Origin: Candidatus Hydrogenedentota bacterium
GTDB lineage: Bacteria > Hydrogenedentota > Hydrogenedentia > Hydrogenedentales > JAEUWI01
Assembly: GCA_019637335.1 (NCBI GenBank)
Contig: JAHBVV010000002.1
Coordinates: forward strand, 310,001-374,000
DNA length: 64,000 bases
Direction: 5' to 3'
The notes beneath the pieces are model-generated. The model saw only the letters and a program-made list of their open reading frames with translations. It was not told where the DNA came from and ran no database searches. The position numbers and the translations under genes were made by a program. Each line of letters opens with the position of its first letter. The stretch's first letter is position 1. Below, in pieces: positions 1 to 9,224 of this stretch.

Positions 1-603
1 CTGGCTGATGAGGCCGCCGTCAAGCGCTCCGACGATAACCGAGGGGCGGAAGATCGCGCCGCGAACGCGGCCGCTGGCGAGCGCCTCGCCAAACAGGCAC
101 TCCGCCTCGCGCTTCGTCCGCTCGTAGGTGTTTTTGCACACCGTGTCCAGCAATTCGTTCTCGAGCGCCCGGCCCGTGTGCATCCCGGCCACATACGCCG
201 TGCTCACGTGATAGAGCGGCACGTCCGTGCCGTCGAGGAGGTTGATCATATGGCGCAGCCCGTCCACATTCGCGGCCTGCAACTCAAAGTCCTTCTTCGG
301 GTTAAAACTGATGCTGGCGGCGCAGTGGATGACCATGTCCAACTCGCCGCGAAGCGCTTCGCGCTGCGCATCGCTGAGCCCCAGATCCGGCGCACAGGTA
401 TCGCCCAGCAGGATTCGGACTTCGTCCAGACGCCCGGCATAGCCCGGCAACGCCAACACCGCCTCCAGCCGCTGGCGCGCCTGCTCCAGGGTGGCATCAC
501 GCATCAATACTACCGGGGCAAATCCACGCTCGAGCGCGCGGCCGAGAACCCAGCTACCCAGGATTCCGGTTCCGCCGGTTATCAATATTGATCGCTTATC
601 CAT
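1..603 (-). CDS. Extended SDR / thioester-reductase-like NAD(P)-binding protein, partial
   Basis: This is the amino-terminal 201 residues of a Rossmann-fold reductase whose carboxyl end lies beyond the left edge. Residues 10-16 (GGTGILG) form the extended-SDR dinucleotide motif. HCAAS at 93-97 is the usual strand-4 motif. S134 in HVSTAYVAG, with Y160 and K164 (YERTK), gives the Ser-Tyr-Lys catalytic set. The spacing and the STAYVAG signature fit the NAD-binding-4 branch (fatty acyl-CoA reductase or carboxylate/thioester reductase domains, which reduce acyl thioesters). An ordinary nucleotide-sugar epimerase cannot be excluded without the C-terminus. The ATG at 603 follows an AAGGAG ribosome-binding site four bases upstream. 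It is transcribed divergently from the (p)ppGpp synthetase gene. Confidence 0.85.
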   Translation of the reverse strand, partial: MDKRSILITGGTGILGSWVLGRALERGFAPVVLMRDATLEQARQRLEAVLALPGYAGRLDEVRILLGDTCAPDLGLSDAQREALRGELDMVIHCAASISFNPKKDFELQAANVDGLRHMINLLDGTDVPLYHVSTAYVAGMHTGRALENELLDTVCKNTYERTKREAECLFGEALASGRVRGAIFRPSVIVGALDGGLISQ

Positions 604-1089
604 ACAACTCCTTTCGATACCTCTAGATTACGTGCGCCCGTGGCGCGAATACTGTCACGCCCGAGGACCGGGCGCCGTATGTTCGGGACTCCCACCCATA
701 GATACCGCCGAGGCAAAGGTTCCGTTACAGAAGACCAGGAAATACGGCAAGAGGAGAGGACTTCGAACCTTCCATCGCGGGTCACCGCCGCCGGTTGCAA
801 TCGCCGAACGTACGGTGCATTAGGGTAGAGTGTAGCAGAAAAGGCTGTCAAAATCTATCTTTTCCACGCCGGCTTGCCGCCGAAAAACTGTCACTCGCGC
901 CGCCGGGATCCACGCCGCAATTCGGTGCAAACGGCGTCGCGCGGAACGAAACACGCCCGGATCGGCCAAACCTGCGTGGAAATCCACGCTTTGGAGGGGT
1001 CGCGCGGGGTCCCGGCGTACTGGCGCCGGGCCGGACCCGGTGGTAGAATGAGGCAGATATAGATGCCGCAAGCCCCCCACGGAGCCGCC
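604..1089. other. Divergent intergenic region
   Basis: These 486 bases separate the divergent reductase and rel genes. Apart from the candidate promoter at 822-851 and a weak TAGAAT -10-like box at 1044-1049 ahead of rel, I see no coding frame with a ribosome-binding site, no terminator and no repeat. Confidence 0.5.
822..851 (-). promoter_or_regulatory. Candidate sigma-70 promoter for the leftmost reductase gene
   Basis: On the minus strand a perfect TTGACA -35 box (851-846) is followed 18 bases later by TACCCT (827-822). It points toward the reductase gene and would give a leader of about 210 bases. A second -10-like TACACT lies too close to the -35 to pair with it. This is based on pattern only. 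Confidence 0.35.
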
Positions 1090-3138
1090 ATGCGCAGCCA
1101 GTTCATCAAACTGAAGAAGCAACTCCGGAAAAACTTCTCCGAAGCGAACCTGGAGGTGGTGCGCCACGCCTACCGCATCGCGGACGAGGCCCACGTCGGC
1201 CAGAAACGGCTCTCCGGCGAGCCCTACATCATGCATACCCTGTCCGTGGCCCAGAATCTGGCGGCCATCGGGCTTGATCCGGTCGTCTGCGCCGCCGGCC
1301 TGCTGCACGACGTCATCGAGGACACCGCCCTCACCCGCGAGGACCTCCACCGGGAGTTCGGCGAGGAGATCGCCACCCTCGTGGATGGCGTCACCAAGAT
1401 CAGCAGCCTCCATTTCCTGGACCGGGCGGCCACCCACGAAATCAAGCAGGCCCAGAACATCCGCAAGATGATGGTGGCGACCGCGAAGGACGTGCGGGTC
1501 ATTCTCATCAAGCTGGCGGACCGCCTGCACAATATCCGCACCCTCGAGCACCTGCCCGCGGAGAAGCGTTGGCGCATCGCCCGGGAAACGCTCGATATTT
1601 ACGCCCCCATGGCGCACCGGCTGGGTATTTCGCAGTGGAAGTGGGAGCTCGAAGACCACGCGTTCCACCACCTCATGCCGGACGAGTACCGGGCCATCGC
1701 GCAGCAGGTGGCCATGAAGCGGCGGCAGCGCGAATCCGAATTGATCGAAGTCATTAAGATCCTGGAAGCCCGTCTCAAGGAGGCCGAGGTCGTGGCCCAC
1801 GTCATCGGCCGCCCGAAGCACCTGTACAGCATCTACCAGAAGATGGTGCAGCAGGGGAAGGACTTCCACGAGGTGATGGATATCCAGGCCGTGCGCATCA
1901 TCACGCAGACCGAGGCCGGGTGCTACAACGCGCTCGGCGTCGTCCACAGCCTCTGGACCCCCATCCCCGGCCGTATGAAGGACTATATCGCCATGCCCAA
2001 GCTCAATATGTATCAGGCGATACATACGACGGTCATGAGCGACAGCGCCCGGCCCCTGGAGGTCCAGATCCGGTCCGAGGACATGGACAAGATGGCGCGC
2101 GAGGGCATCGCCGCGCACTGGATCTACAAGGAAGGCGAAAAACACCGCGACAGCAAGCTCGACCACCAGCTCACGTGGCTCCGGCAGATGTACTCGTGGC
2201 TCAAGGATGCGCATGCCCCCGAAGAGCTCATGGACAGCATGCGCCGCGACTTCGGGCCCAGCCACACCTACGTTTTCACCCCCAAGGGCGAGGTGAAGGA
2301 ATTGCCGCCGGGCGCCACCCCCCTCGACTACGCCTATATGATCCACTCCGACGTGGGCCACCAGTGCATCGGCGCGCGGGTGAACGGGCGCATGGTGCCG
2401 CTGCGCTACCACCTGCAAACCGGCGATGTCGTGGAAGTGTTGACCTCGAAAAGCCAGACTCCCCACCTCGACTGGGTGGATATTGTCGTCACGGGCCGCG
2501 CGCGCACGCGCATCCGCCAGCGCCTCCGCGAGCTCGGCATGCTCGCGCCCATGGACGACCCCATGCACCACCCGCACGCGAACGATCAGCCCGCGACCGC
2601 GCCCCCGCCGCGGCCCCGGCCGAAACCCGCCGCCGTGCGCGAGGTGGACGACGAAACGCGGCAGAACCTGGTCCGCATCGAGGGGGACAAGGGCCTCACG
2701 GTCCAGTTCGCCAAGTGCTGCAACCCCATGCCGGGCCACGCCCTGATCGGCTACATTACGAAGAACACGGGCATTACCGTCCACCGGGCCGATTGCAAGA
2801 GCTTCGCGAAATCGAGCCGCGACGCGACGCGCATTGTGGAGGCCTCGTGGGAAGGCGAAGGCCTCTACGAAACGACCATCCGCGTGTCCGTGGGCCAGCG
2901 CCCCAACGTGCTCTCGGACCTGATGAACGCCCTGCGCCCCCTGAATATTGATATCGAGCGGGCGGACTACCATGTGGAGGAGGGCGGCGCAGGCGATTTC
3001 CGCTTTACCGTGCACACCTCCGGAAAGAGCACCATCAACCGGATCGTGCGCGCGCTGAACACCGTTAACGGGGTGCAGGAGGTCACCGTCGAACCGGAGG
3101 GCGAGGGCGCCCAACCCCGGATCGCGCTGGCGGGCTGA
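1090..3138 (+). CDS. rel: Bifunctional (p)ppGpp synthetase/hydrolase, RelA/SpoT family
   Basis: This 682-residue long RelA/SpoT homologue makes and degrades the stringent-response alarmone (p)ppGpp in the cytoplasm. The order of domains is an HD hydrolase domain with the metal-binding pair H73-D74 followed by E77-D78, a synthetase domain starting near residue 240 ([13 protein letters not shown]), a TGS domain at about 395-455 ([20 protein letters not shown]), a proline-rich linker, a cysteine-containing insert (KCCNPMPG) and a C-terminal ACT domain from about 597. The intact HD motif argues for hydrolase activity, unlike RelA. The synthetase loop after the YSIY helix reads MVQQGKDF and matches neither classic charge motif exactly. 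I chose the ATG at 1090, with GGAG five bases upstream; an in-frame ATG lies at 1063. uvrB follows after a single base. Confidence 0.96.
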   Translation: MRSQFIKLKKQLRKNFSEANLEVVRHAYRIADEAHVGQKRLSGEPYIMHTLSVAQNLAAIGLDPVVCAAGLLHDVIEDTALTREDLHREFGEEIATLVDGVTKISSLHFLDRAATHEIKQAQNIRKMMVATAKDVRVILIKLADRLHNIRTLEHLPAEKRWRIARETLDIYAPMAHRLGISQWKWELEDHAFHHLMPDEYRAIAQQVAMKRRQRESELIEVIKILEARLKEAEVVAHVIGRPKHLYSIYQKMVQQGKDFHEVMDIQAVRIITQTEAGCYNALGVVHSLWTPIPGRMKDYIAMPKLNMYQAIHTTVMSDSARPLEVQIRSEDMDKMAREGIAAHWIYKEGEKHRDSKLDHQLTWLRQMYSWLKDAHAPEELMDSMRRDFGPSHTYVFTPKGEVKELPPGATPLDYAYMIHSDVGHQCIGARVNGRMVPLRYHLQTGDVVEVLTSKSQTPHLDWVDIVVTGRARTRIRQRLRELGMLAPMDDPMHHPHANDQPATAPPPRPRPKPAAVREVDDETRQNLVRIEGDKGLTVQFAKCCNPMPGHALIGYITKNTGITVHRADCKSFAKSSRDATRIVEASWEGEGLYETTIRVSVGQRPNVLSDLMNALRPLNIDIERADYHVEEGGAGDFRFTVHTSGKSTINRIVRALNTVNGVQEVTVEPEGEGAQPRIALAG

Positions 3139-3139
3139 T

Positions 3140-5137
3140 ATGGATCGTTTCACGCTCGCGACGGAGTTCGCCCCCGCCGGCGACCAGCCCGCCGCCATCG
3201 ACGCGCTCGTCCGCGGGCTGGAAGAGGGCCTCGCGCACCAGGTCCTGCTTGGCGTCACCGGCTCCGGGAAAACCTTCACGGTCGCCAACGTCATCGAGCG
3301 GACCCAGCGGCCCGCGCTTGTCCTGGCGCACAACAAGATCCTCGCGGCCCAGCTCTACGGCGAGTTCAAGGCGCTCTTCCCCGACAACGCGGTGGAGTAT
3401 TTCGTCAGCTACTACGACTATTACCAGCCCGAGGCCTACGTTCCCGCGAGCGACACCTTCATCGAGAAGGACGCGTCGATCAACGACGAGATCGACAAGA
3501 TGCGCCACGCCGCCACGCGCGCCCTGCTGACCCGGCGCGACTGCATCATCGTGGCGAGCGTCTCGTGCATCTACGGCATCGGCTCCCCGGAGGTCTACGG
3601 CGCGCTGCGCGTGGAGCTCGAACCCGGCCAAATGAAGGATCGCGACGAGCTCCTCGCCGGCCTCGTCGAAATGCAGTATTCGCGCAATGACGTGGACTTC
3701 CACCGCGGCACGTTCCGCGTCCGCGGCGATACCGTGGATATCTTCCCGGCCTACGAGGCCGATCGCGCGGTCCGGGTCGAGTTTTTCGGGGACGAAATCG
3801 AGAACCTCGTCGAGATCGATCCGCTGCGCGGCACGGTGCTCCGCAAGCTCCGGCGCACGGCCATCTACCCTTCCACGCACTACGCCACCACGCGCAGCGC
3901 CCTGGAGAGCGCCATCGAGAGCATCGAGGTGGAGCTCGAGGAGCGCCTGGGCGAACTGAACGCCGCCAACGAAATCCTCTACGCGCAGCGGCTCGAACAG
4001 CGCACCCGCTACGACCTGGAAATGCTCCGCGAGATCGGCTTCTGCTCCGGAATCGAGAACTACTCGCGCCACCTGGACGGGCGCCTGCCGGGCGAGCCGC
4101 CCTACACCCTCATGAACTACTTCCCCGATGACTACCTGCTCATCATCGACGAGAGCCACATCTCCGTCCCGCAGGTGGGGGCCATGTTCAAGGGGGACCG
4201 CTCCCGTAAGGACAAGCTCATCGAGTACGGCTTCCGCCTGCCCTGCGCGCGCGACAACCGCCCGCTCACCTTCGAGGAATTCGAGGACCGCATGGGCCAG
4301 ACCATCTTCGTCAGCGCGACGCCGGCGAAATACGAGCTGGAACAGGCGGGCGGCGTGATCGTGGAGCAGGTTGTGCGGCCGACCGGCCTCGTGGACCCCG
4401 CTGTCGAGGTGCGCCCCGCCGCGGGCCAGGTGGACGATCTCCTGGAGGAGGTGCGCGCGCGCGCCGAGCGCGGCGAACGCGTCCTCGTCACCACCCTCAC
4501 CAAGCGCATGGCCGAGGACCTCACCACCTACTTCTCCGAGCTCAACGTGCGCGTGCGCTACATGCACAGCGACGTGGAGACCCTGGAGCGCATCGAGCTC
4601 GTCCGCGAACTCCGCCAGGGCGGCTACGACGTACTCGTCGGCATCAACCTCCTCCGCGAAGGCCTCGATATCCCCGAAGTCTCGCTCGTCGCCGTCCTCG
4701 ACGCCGACAAGGAGGGCTTCCTCCGCTCCGATACCAGCCTCATCCAGACCTGCGGCCGCGCCGCGCGCAACCTGGGCGGCAAGGTCATCATGTACGCCGA
4801 CCAGATCACCGGGTCCATGAGGCGCGCCATGGACGAGATGGACCGCCGCCGCGCGAAGCAGCAGGCCCACAACAAGAAACACGGCATCACCCCCGAATCC
4901 ATCCGCAAGGCCATCCCCGACATCGTCGGCGCCCTCTACCAGCGCGAAACGCGCGACCTGCCGCGCGCCGCCGAAGAGCCCGACCTCTACGTGGCCACCG
5001 AGGACATCAACAAGACCATCAAGAAGCTCGAAAAGGCCATGAAGGAAGCCGCCTCCAAGATGGACTTCGAAAAGGCCGCCGAATACCGCGACCGCATGCT
5101 CGCCCTGGAGCGCCGCCAGATCGAGGAGGGGCTGTAG
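3140..5137 (+). CDS. uvrB: UvrABC excinuclease subunit B
   Basis: This is the damage-verifying helicase-like subunit of nucleotide excision repair, which receives lesions from UvrA and recruits UvrC. At 665 residues it has the usual family length. Walker A (GVTGSGKT) is at 38-45, the beta-hairpin that inserts between DNA strands is at 91-102 ([12 protein letters not shown]), and the DESH helicase motif is at 337-340. The family-typical motif III-VI region follows, and a C-terminal UVR coiled coil (about 620-660) binds UvrC. The start codon is one base after the rel stop, so the two genes are almost certainly co-transcribed and translationally coupled. That places alarmone metabolism and DNA repair in one operon here. 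Confidence 0.98.
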   Translation: MDRFTLATEFAPAGDQPAAIDALVRGLEEGLAHQVLLGVTGSGKTFTVANVIERTQRPALVLAHNKILAAQLYGEFKALFPDNAVEYFVSYYDYYQPEAYVPASDTFIEKDASINDEIDKMRHAATRALLTRRDCIIVASVSCIYGIGSPEVYGALRVELEPGQMKDRDELLAGLVEMQYSRNDVDFHRGTFRVRGDTVDIFPAYEADRAVRVEFFGDEIENLVEIDPLRGTVLRKLRRTAIYPSTHYATTRSALESAIESIEVELEERLGELNAANEILYAQRLEQRTRYDLEMLREIGFCSGIENYSRHLDGRLPGEPPYTLMNYFPDDYLLIIDESHISVPQVGAMFKGDRSRKDKLIEYGFRLPCARDNRPLTFEEFEDRMGQTIFVSATPAKYELEQAGGVIVEQVVRPTGLVDPAVEVRPAAGQVDDLLEEVRARAERGERVLVTTLTKRMAEDLTTYFSELNVRVRYMHSDVETLERIELVRELRQGGYDVLVGINLLREGLDIPEVSLVAVLDADKEGFLRSDTSLIQTCGRAARNLGGKVIMYADQITGSMRRAMDEMDRRRAKQQAHNKKHGITPESIRKAIPDIVGALYQRETRDLPRAAEEPDLYVATEDINKTIKKLEKAMKEAASKMDFEKAAEYRDRMLALERRQIEEGL

Positions 5138-5158
5138 CGCCCACGCGGGCGGTCCGCG

Positions 5159-5290
5159 TCATAGCGGCGGCAGGCCAAGCTCCTTCAGGAAGCTGTTGTG
5201 GGTCTTCGCGCGCGCCTCGTCAAAGCGCGGTTCAATCGCACACAGGTCCTTGCCCGTTTGATTTTGATTGGCGCCGTTCGTAATCCAGTT
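5159..5290 (-). pseudogene. 43-codon open stretch in frame after the HD gene stop; possible gene remnant
   Basis: Directly after the TGA that ends the HD-domain gene, the same reading frame stays open for 43 codons to a second stop at 5161-5159. It reads as a plausible soluble C-terminus (for example GKDLCAIEPRFDEARAKTH). No start codon or ribosome-binding site precedes it. It could be the tail of a gene whose front was lost when the HD gene arrived, or a readthrough extension. Chance is also possible in GC-rich DNA. Confidence 0.25.
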
Positions 5291-6640
5291 TCACGTGGAT
5301 GAATGATTGGCGGACTCGTTCAAGCGTTTGCTCAATTTGACAGCATCCTCGCGGATTTCTTTGGGGACGTAATAGAAGATGCGATCCTCGGGTGGGTTGA
5401 TAACCGCGCCAAGCCGGGGGAGATGTTTACCGATAGCCACTGGCTCGCCGTCAACAATCAGTCGGATGGTATTGACCGCCGACTGGTCTTTCACCTCTTT
5501 TTCCTCCCGATAAGGCTGGCGATACTTGCCCGTCACGCGGTCCGCCAGACAGTACATCGCCGGTTCTTCAAAACCTTTCCCAAGCAGGAGTTTGTGCAAT
5601 TCGGGTTCCCAGTCACCAAAATCATCGACCTTAAGCTTATTCGGTGGCGGGGGCGGTTTAACCATCGCGAAGCCGTCACGGTCAAGAAAGCGCCGCGCAC
5701 AATCGGCCAGGGACTTATCGGAGTGCCCTTTCCATCGCTGAATCTGCTCCAGTACCGTGAACTCCTCTATGCCGAGGTAATCGTCAATGGCGAGCGTACC
5801 CGGCTCGGGTTTCTCAGTTTTCCAGAAGCGCTCAAGCGGTGGATTTGCGTCGATGTTGGTCCCGTCGAGCCGGAGTTGGTTGGCCCGATTCCACATTGCC
5901 TGCAACAACTGCTCAATGCCGCGGGTCGTCTTGTGCAGATAGACATTCTGATACATATAGTAGCGGGCGAAAATATACTCTTCAATCGCCAGTGCCGCTT
6001 TCTCTGGCCAGATCAAATCGGTTTCATCGTCGTGAAATTGCACGGTGTTCAGCAGCCGGTGCCAGTCGAAATGTCCGTATCCCGCGCCTGTAAACAGGCT
6101 GTCCCGGCGCAAGTAATCCATTCGATCGACGTCGAGCTGACTCGACATCAAGGCGCGCTGCCACGCGGGATGCCTCGTATCTTTGGAATCAATCAGTGCG
6201 GCGACATGGTCTGGAAGGTGCGGATCTTCGCGTCTTAAGACCTGGTTGACCTTGGAATTTCCGTCGAGGATGATGGCGATGGACCACTGCTCATGGTTAA
6301 CGCCAAGACAGGGCTCGAAGAGATGAGAGAACGGGCCGTGGCCGACATCGTGCAACAGGGCGGTGGCGAGCAGGGCCTGGCGCGCCCTTTGGATTTTCTC
6401 CGCGGCGCTTTCACGCGCCAGGCGTTTATGCACCAATTGCATCAAATGGGTGACGCCCAGGCTGTGGGCGAACCGCGTGTGATCCGCGCCCGGATAGGTG
6501 AAGTTGCTTACCCCCAGTTGATGAACGCGCCTGAGCCGCTGGACTTCGGGGCAGTTGATGAGATCGATTAACCAACCGTCCGTCTTTCGATCAATCGCGA
6601 TGTAGTTATACAGCGGGTCGCGAAAAAGCTTGTCCGCCAT
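5291..6640 (-). CDS. HD-superfamily phosphohydrolase (YwfO/SAMHD1-like)
   Basis: This 449-residue cytoplasmic protein has the metal-dependent phosphohydrolase signature of the dGTPase/SAMHD1 branch. H59 lies in RFAHSLG, the HD pair is H97-D98 (LLHDVGHGPFSH), and a later LDVDRMDYLRRD segment is the usual fourth metal-ligand region. Relatives hydrolyse dNTPs or other nucleotides, but the substrate here cannot be read from sequence. The gene sits 15 bases downstream of a YwgA-like gene, a pairing also known from Bacillus (ywfO and ywgA are near neighbours there). It is somewhat less GC-rich in feel than the flanking uvrB and lies beside decayed RhuM fragments, which suggests an accessory or acquired module. 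An antiviral role is possible but is inference. Confidence 0.85.
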   Translation of the reverse strand: MADKLFRDPLYNYIAIDRKTDGWLIDLINCPEVQRLRRVHQLGVSNFTYPGADHTRFAHSLGVTHLMQLVHKRLARESAAEKIQRARQALLATALLHDVGHGPFSHLFEPCLGVNHEQWSIAIILDGNSKVNQVLRREDPHLPDHVAALIDSKDTRHPAWQRALMSSQLDVDRMDYLRRDSLFTGAGYGHFDWHRLLNTVQFHDDETDLIWPEKAALAIEEYIFARYYMYQNVYLHKTTRGIEQLLQAMWNRANQLRLDGTNIDANPPLERFWKTEKPEPGTLAIDDYLGIEEFTVLEQIQRWKGHSDKSLADCARRFLDRDGFAMVKPPPPPNKLKVDDFGDWEPELHKLLLGKGFEEPAMYCLADRVTGKYRQPYREEKEVKDQSAVNTIRLIVDGEPVAIGKHLPRLGAVINPPEDRIFYYVPKEIREDAVKLSKRLNESANHSST

Positions 6641-6655
6641 GCTGCCCCTCCATCG

Positions 6656-7168
6656 CTAGTTCCCCGTGTATTCCAGCACCCGCCGGGCCAGCGCCAGCGC
6701 TTTTTGACTACGGTCGTCACTGGCGGACACTTTCTTGAAAGCGCACGCTTCTTCGAGAGCGCGCTCCCAATCCCCTGTCTGTCCGTAGAAAAAGTGGATA
6801 GTTGAGCCGAGCTCTAACTGCCAGAGATCTTGTGAGATCAAGGTGGTGGCGAGTGTCCTATAGGGGTCCATGGACTGATCGGCGGCCCGATCAAGTAACG
6901 CCTGGGTCCCGGGGGCGAGTTTATAGCTATACTGTATGCCCCAATCCTGAGAACTGGTGGTTTCATCGATCAGGCGGGCGGCAACCATCTCGTCACAGGC
7001 ATCCGCGACATCGCGTGAATAGGGCCCAAAGTGATGGAGCGTGTAGGCGCAATTGAGGTTGCAACCCGCCTGCTGCAGGAAATAGATCACTTTCTGCAAG
7101 CGCTTGCGCCCCTGCACCCCGGACTCACCCGCCCAGGATAATATAGTCGCCAGTTGCAATCGATTCAT
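6656..7168 (-). CDS. YwgA-like / SocA-like small protein paired with the HD hydrolase
   Basis: This 170-residue soluble protein starts with a helical segment (RLQLATILSWAGESGVQGR) and then K-RLQKVIYFLQQAG and HHFGPYSRDV. That pattern is shared by YwgA-type proteins and, more loosely, by SocA/DUF4065 antitoxin-like proteins. It carries no transmembrane or catalytic signature that I recognise. It is the first gene of a two-gene minus-strand operon, with the HD phosphohydrolase start 15 bases beyond its stop. A regulatory or partner role toward the hydrolase is inferred from this context. The ATG at 7168 has a GGGG-type ribosome-binding sequence upstream. Confidence 0.6.
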   Translation of the reverse strand: MNRLQLATILSWAGESGVQGRKRLQKVIYFLQQAGCNLNCAYTLHHFGPYSRDVADACDEMVAARLIDETTSSQDWGIQYSYKLAPGTQALLDRAADQSMDPYRTLATTLISQDLWQLELGSTIHFFYGQTGDWERALEEACAFKKVSASDDRSQKALALARRVLEYTGN

Positions 7169-7267
7169 GGTTACCCCGTCCTAACGTATTCATGATTACC
7201 AGCCTACCACCATTTGTCAACCGAAATCTACGCCCGGCACAATTATTAGTATTCGCAACAACAATAC

Positions 7268-7666
7268 TCAGGCGGCCATCCGGTATTTCAGGCGTTCGAC
7301 GTCCATCGCGAAGCCTTTGAGAAGGTACGCCGTGAGCACCGTGCTGGCCCGGCGCCGGAACTGCGCCCCGCGCGGCGAGCGCACGCGATAGCCCACCGCC
7401 AGCATGGCGTCGAGGTTGCAGAGGGTGAGCGGCCGCCGTACCTGCCGCGCGCCTTCGGTTTGAACTTCCGAGGATTCCTCGGTAGTTGCCTCCCGGCTTA
7501 ATTCGCCATCCGCGTAGATGTTCTTGAGGTGTAGGCCGATGTTGTCCGTACTGACGTTGAACAGTTCGGCCATCGCCCGTTGGGTGAGCCACACCGTCTG
7601 CCTGTCGGCGCGTAGCTGGATCCGGCTCTGGCCATCTTCGGACGTGTAGAGGATAATCTCGCTCAT
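7268..7666 (-). pseudogene. Truncated RhuM-family protein (copy 1)
   Basis: The 132-codon frame encodes the amino-terminal domain of a RhuM-type virulence/Fic-associated protein. It begins MSEIILYTSEDGQSRI, continues with QTVWLTQRAMAELFNV and ends at KGFAMDVERLKYRMAA. Family members are normally about 300-340 residues, so more than half is missing. The reading frame and start (GGAGGCGGCGGAAAT upstream) are intact, so a short protein could still be made. A second, frameshifted copy with the same start and upstream bases is at 11606-11857. The function of RhuM is not established. Confidence 0.7.
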
Positions 7667-7930
7667 ATTTCCGCCGCCTCCAGGCTGGTTATGAGCGGCA
7701 TCAGGCCGACGTTGGAATCACACATGACCGTATCGACCGAATCACCGAGAAATAGGCTTCGAATTACCGATATCTTCCCGTTCCCGGGAGCCGCCCGCCG
7801 CACCCTCCGCCGGGATCACGGCAGACCGGTGATCCAGGCTCAAGCCTGGGAGTATACACGACTCAATCAGCGATAGTCCTTTTCGGCGTTCACGGTCACC
7901 CCCTCCCCACGCCGGTATTTTCGCACCCCC

Positions 7931-8001
7931 TTGACAAAAACATCATATACCGGCTACCCTGCTGTCAGGCCAACATTATTATCATACGTGAGGGTGATAA
8001 T
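7931..8001 (+). promoter_or_regulatory. Candidate promoter with adjoining operator-like inverted repeat
   Basis: TTGACA (7931-7936) with TACCCT 18 bases on (7955-7960) forms a candidate promoter facing the secreted-protein gene at 8139. Just downstream, ATTATCA (7978-7984) and TGATAAT (7995-8001) are perfect 7-base inverted arms around a 10-base spacer. They are strikingly AT-rich for this region and sit where a repressor would block the start of transcription. No regulator gene is adjacent. The rest of 7667-8138 holds nothing else that I can recognise. Confidence 0.4.
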
Positions 8002-8138
8002 CATGCATCTACAGCATTCGCCATCTTCCCAGGCAAACCGGCAGGCCGTGCTTCCGCGTGTCACCGCGCCGCCATCCGCCTCGTGCGACCCGTCTCACCT
8101 TTTTGCCATCTGAATACGCATCCATGGAGACCCGGGGC

Positions 8139-9152
8139 ATGTTGACTGCTTTTTCACTGCTGATTGCGTCCGCCGTGTCAACGACCGGCGCCAAACCGCT
8201 CGGTTCGGCCTCCCCCTTCGACGCGCTCACCACTCGGCAGGCGGATACGCGGGCGGTGTACGACCGCCTCAGCTACCGCGCCGCCATCGAGACCCTCGCT
8301 CATGAGCCCGAACTCCAGGAACCATTGATGCGGAAGGTGGAAATCCAGATTTCGGTGCGCGGCGACACGCGCCTTATTACCGTGACCGCTTCAGATCGGG
8401 TCGAAGCGCAGGAGCGGCGAGAAAACGGCGTCGCGCTTCCCCCCGGAATATCGGTCCGCAATGTCCCCCAGATCCGGCGCTTCCTGCTGGCGCCGGACCA
8501 CACCGTCGCCTGGCTCGACGCCTCGGCGCCGGTGGCGCACTGGTATCGCGCCGAAAACTGGCGGAACCCCGAGCAGGACTATATGCGGAGGCTGGCCATG
8601 TATTGGTCCGACGCTGATCTGAGAACACGCTGCTTCGGAACCTCGGTTCCGATTGGCGAGTTGATTGGCCTGGCCCCGGAATACTCGACCTGGCGTGCGG
8701 AAATCCAGGACGACGGCCTCCTGCGCGCCACGCGGACACCAAAGGACGAAGAGGACTCCAGTCCGGACATGATTATGCTGCTGGATCCGGAAACCGGCCT
8801 GATGCGGGAAACCTCCCTGAATTCCGGCCCGGGCAACCGCGCCGAGTACCGCGTAACGTACACCCCGCTGGAGCATCGCGCCGGCGCCATTCCCGTACCC
8901 GCCACGTATGAACAGATCGCGTACACCCGGGAGAATCGCACGCCGACGGCTACAACCCGCATCACCTTCTCCAACTTCCGGGACGAATCCGATCAGCCCG
9001 AGCACACCATCGCCGACCTGGGGATGCCGGAGGGCTGTGAGCTGCAGCAGATGCGGCAATCGGGCGGCCCCCTGTTCTGGGAGTGGAACGATGGCGACCT
9101 GCGTAAACTCCAGGAATCGAAAATATTGAAGGGGCAGCGTAGGGCCAATTGA
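8139..9152 (+). CDS. Exported protein of unknown function
   Basis: This 337-residue protein begins with a short hydrophobic signal (MLTAFSLLIASAVSTTGA) and so is probably secreted or periplasmic. The rest is rich in beta-strand-like, charged segments: a sentence-like run of antiparallel patterns and an RAEIQDDGLLRATR - LLDPETGLMRE stretch. This is reminiscent of lipoprotein-carrier (LolA-like) folds, but I cannot assign a family. I chose the ATG at 8139 because GGAG lies nine bases upstream and the signal peptide follows directly; an ATG at 8124 is also in frame. It is followed after 72 bases by a larger exported protein with which it may form an operon. Confidence 0.6.
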   Translation: MLTAFSLLIASAVSTTGAKPLGSASPFDALTTRQADTRAVYDRLSYRAAIETLAHEPELQEPLMRKVEIQISVRGDTRLITVTASDRVEAQERRENGVALPPGISVRNVPQIRRFLLAPDHTVAWLDASAPVAHWYRAENWRNPEQDYMRRLAMYWSDADLRTRCFGTSVPIGELIGLAPEYSTWRAEIQDDGLLRATRTPKDEEDSSPDMIMLLDPETGLMRETSLNSGPGNRAEYRVTYTPLEHRAGAIPVPATYEQIAYTRENRTPTATTRITFSNFRDESDQPEHTIADLGMPEGCELQQMRQSGGPLFWEWNDGDLRKLQESKILKGQRRAN

Positions 9153-9224
9153 CCTGAAACAACCGCGCCGGTGGGATCGAAGCTTCCCGAATCGATACGC
9201 GGAGTAATCAAGGGGTGTCCTTTC

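Noticed and set aside
820-3336. Very long minus-strand open frame opposite rel
   Set aside because: It lies antisense to a complete RelA/SpoT protein, has no family motifs and reflects codon bias in GC-rich DNA.
3083-4882. Long minus-strand open frame opposite uvrB
   Set aside because: Antisense shadow of uvrB, with no ribosome-binding site or domain pattern.
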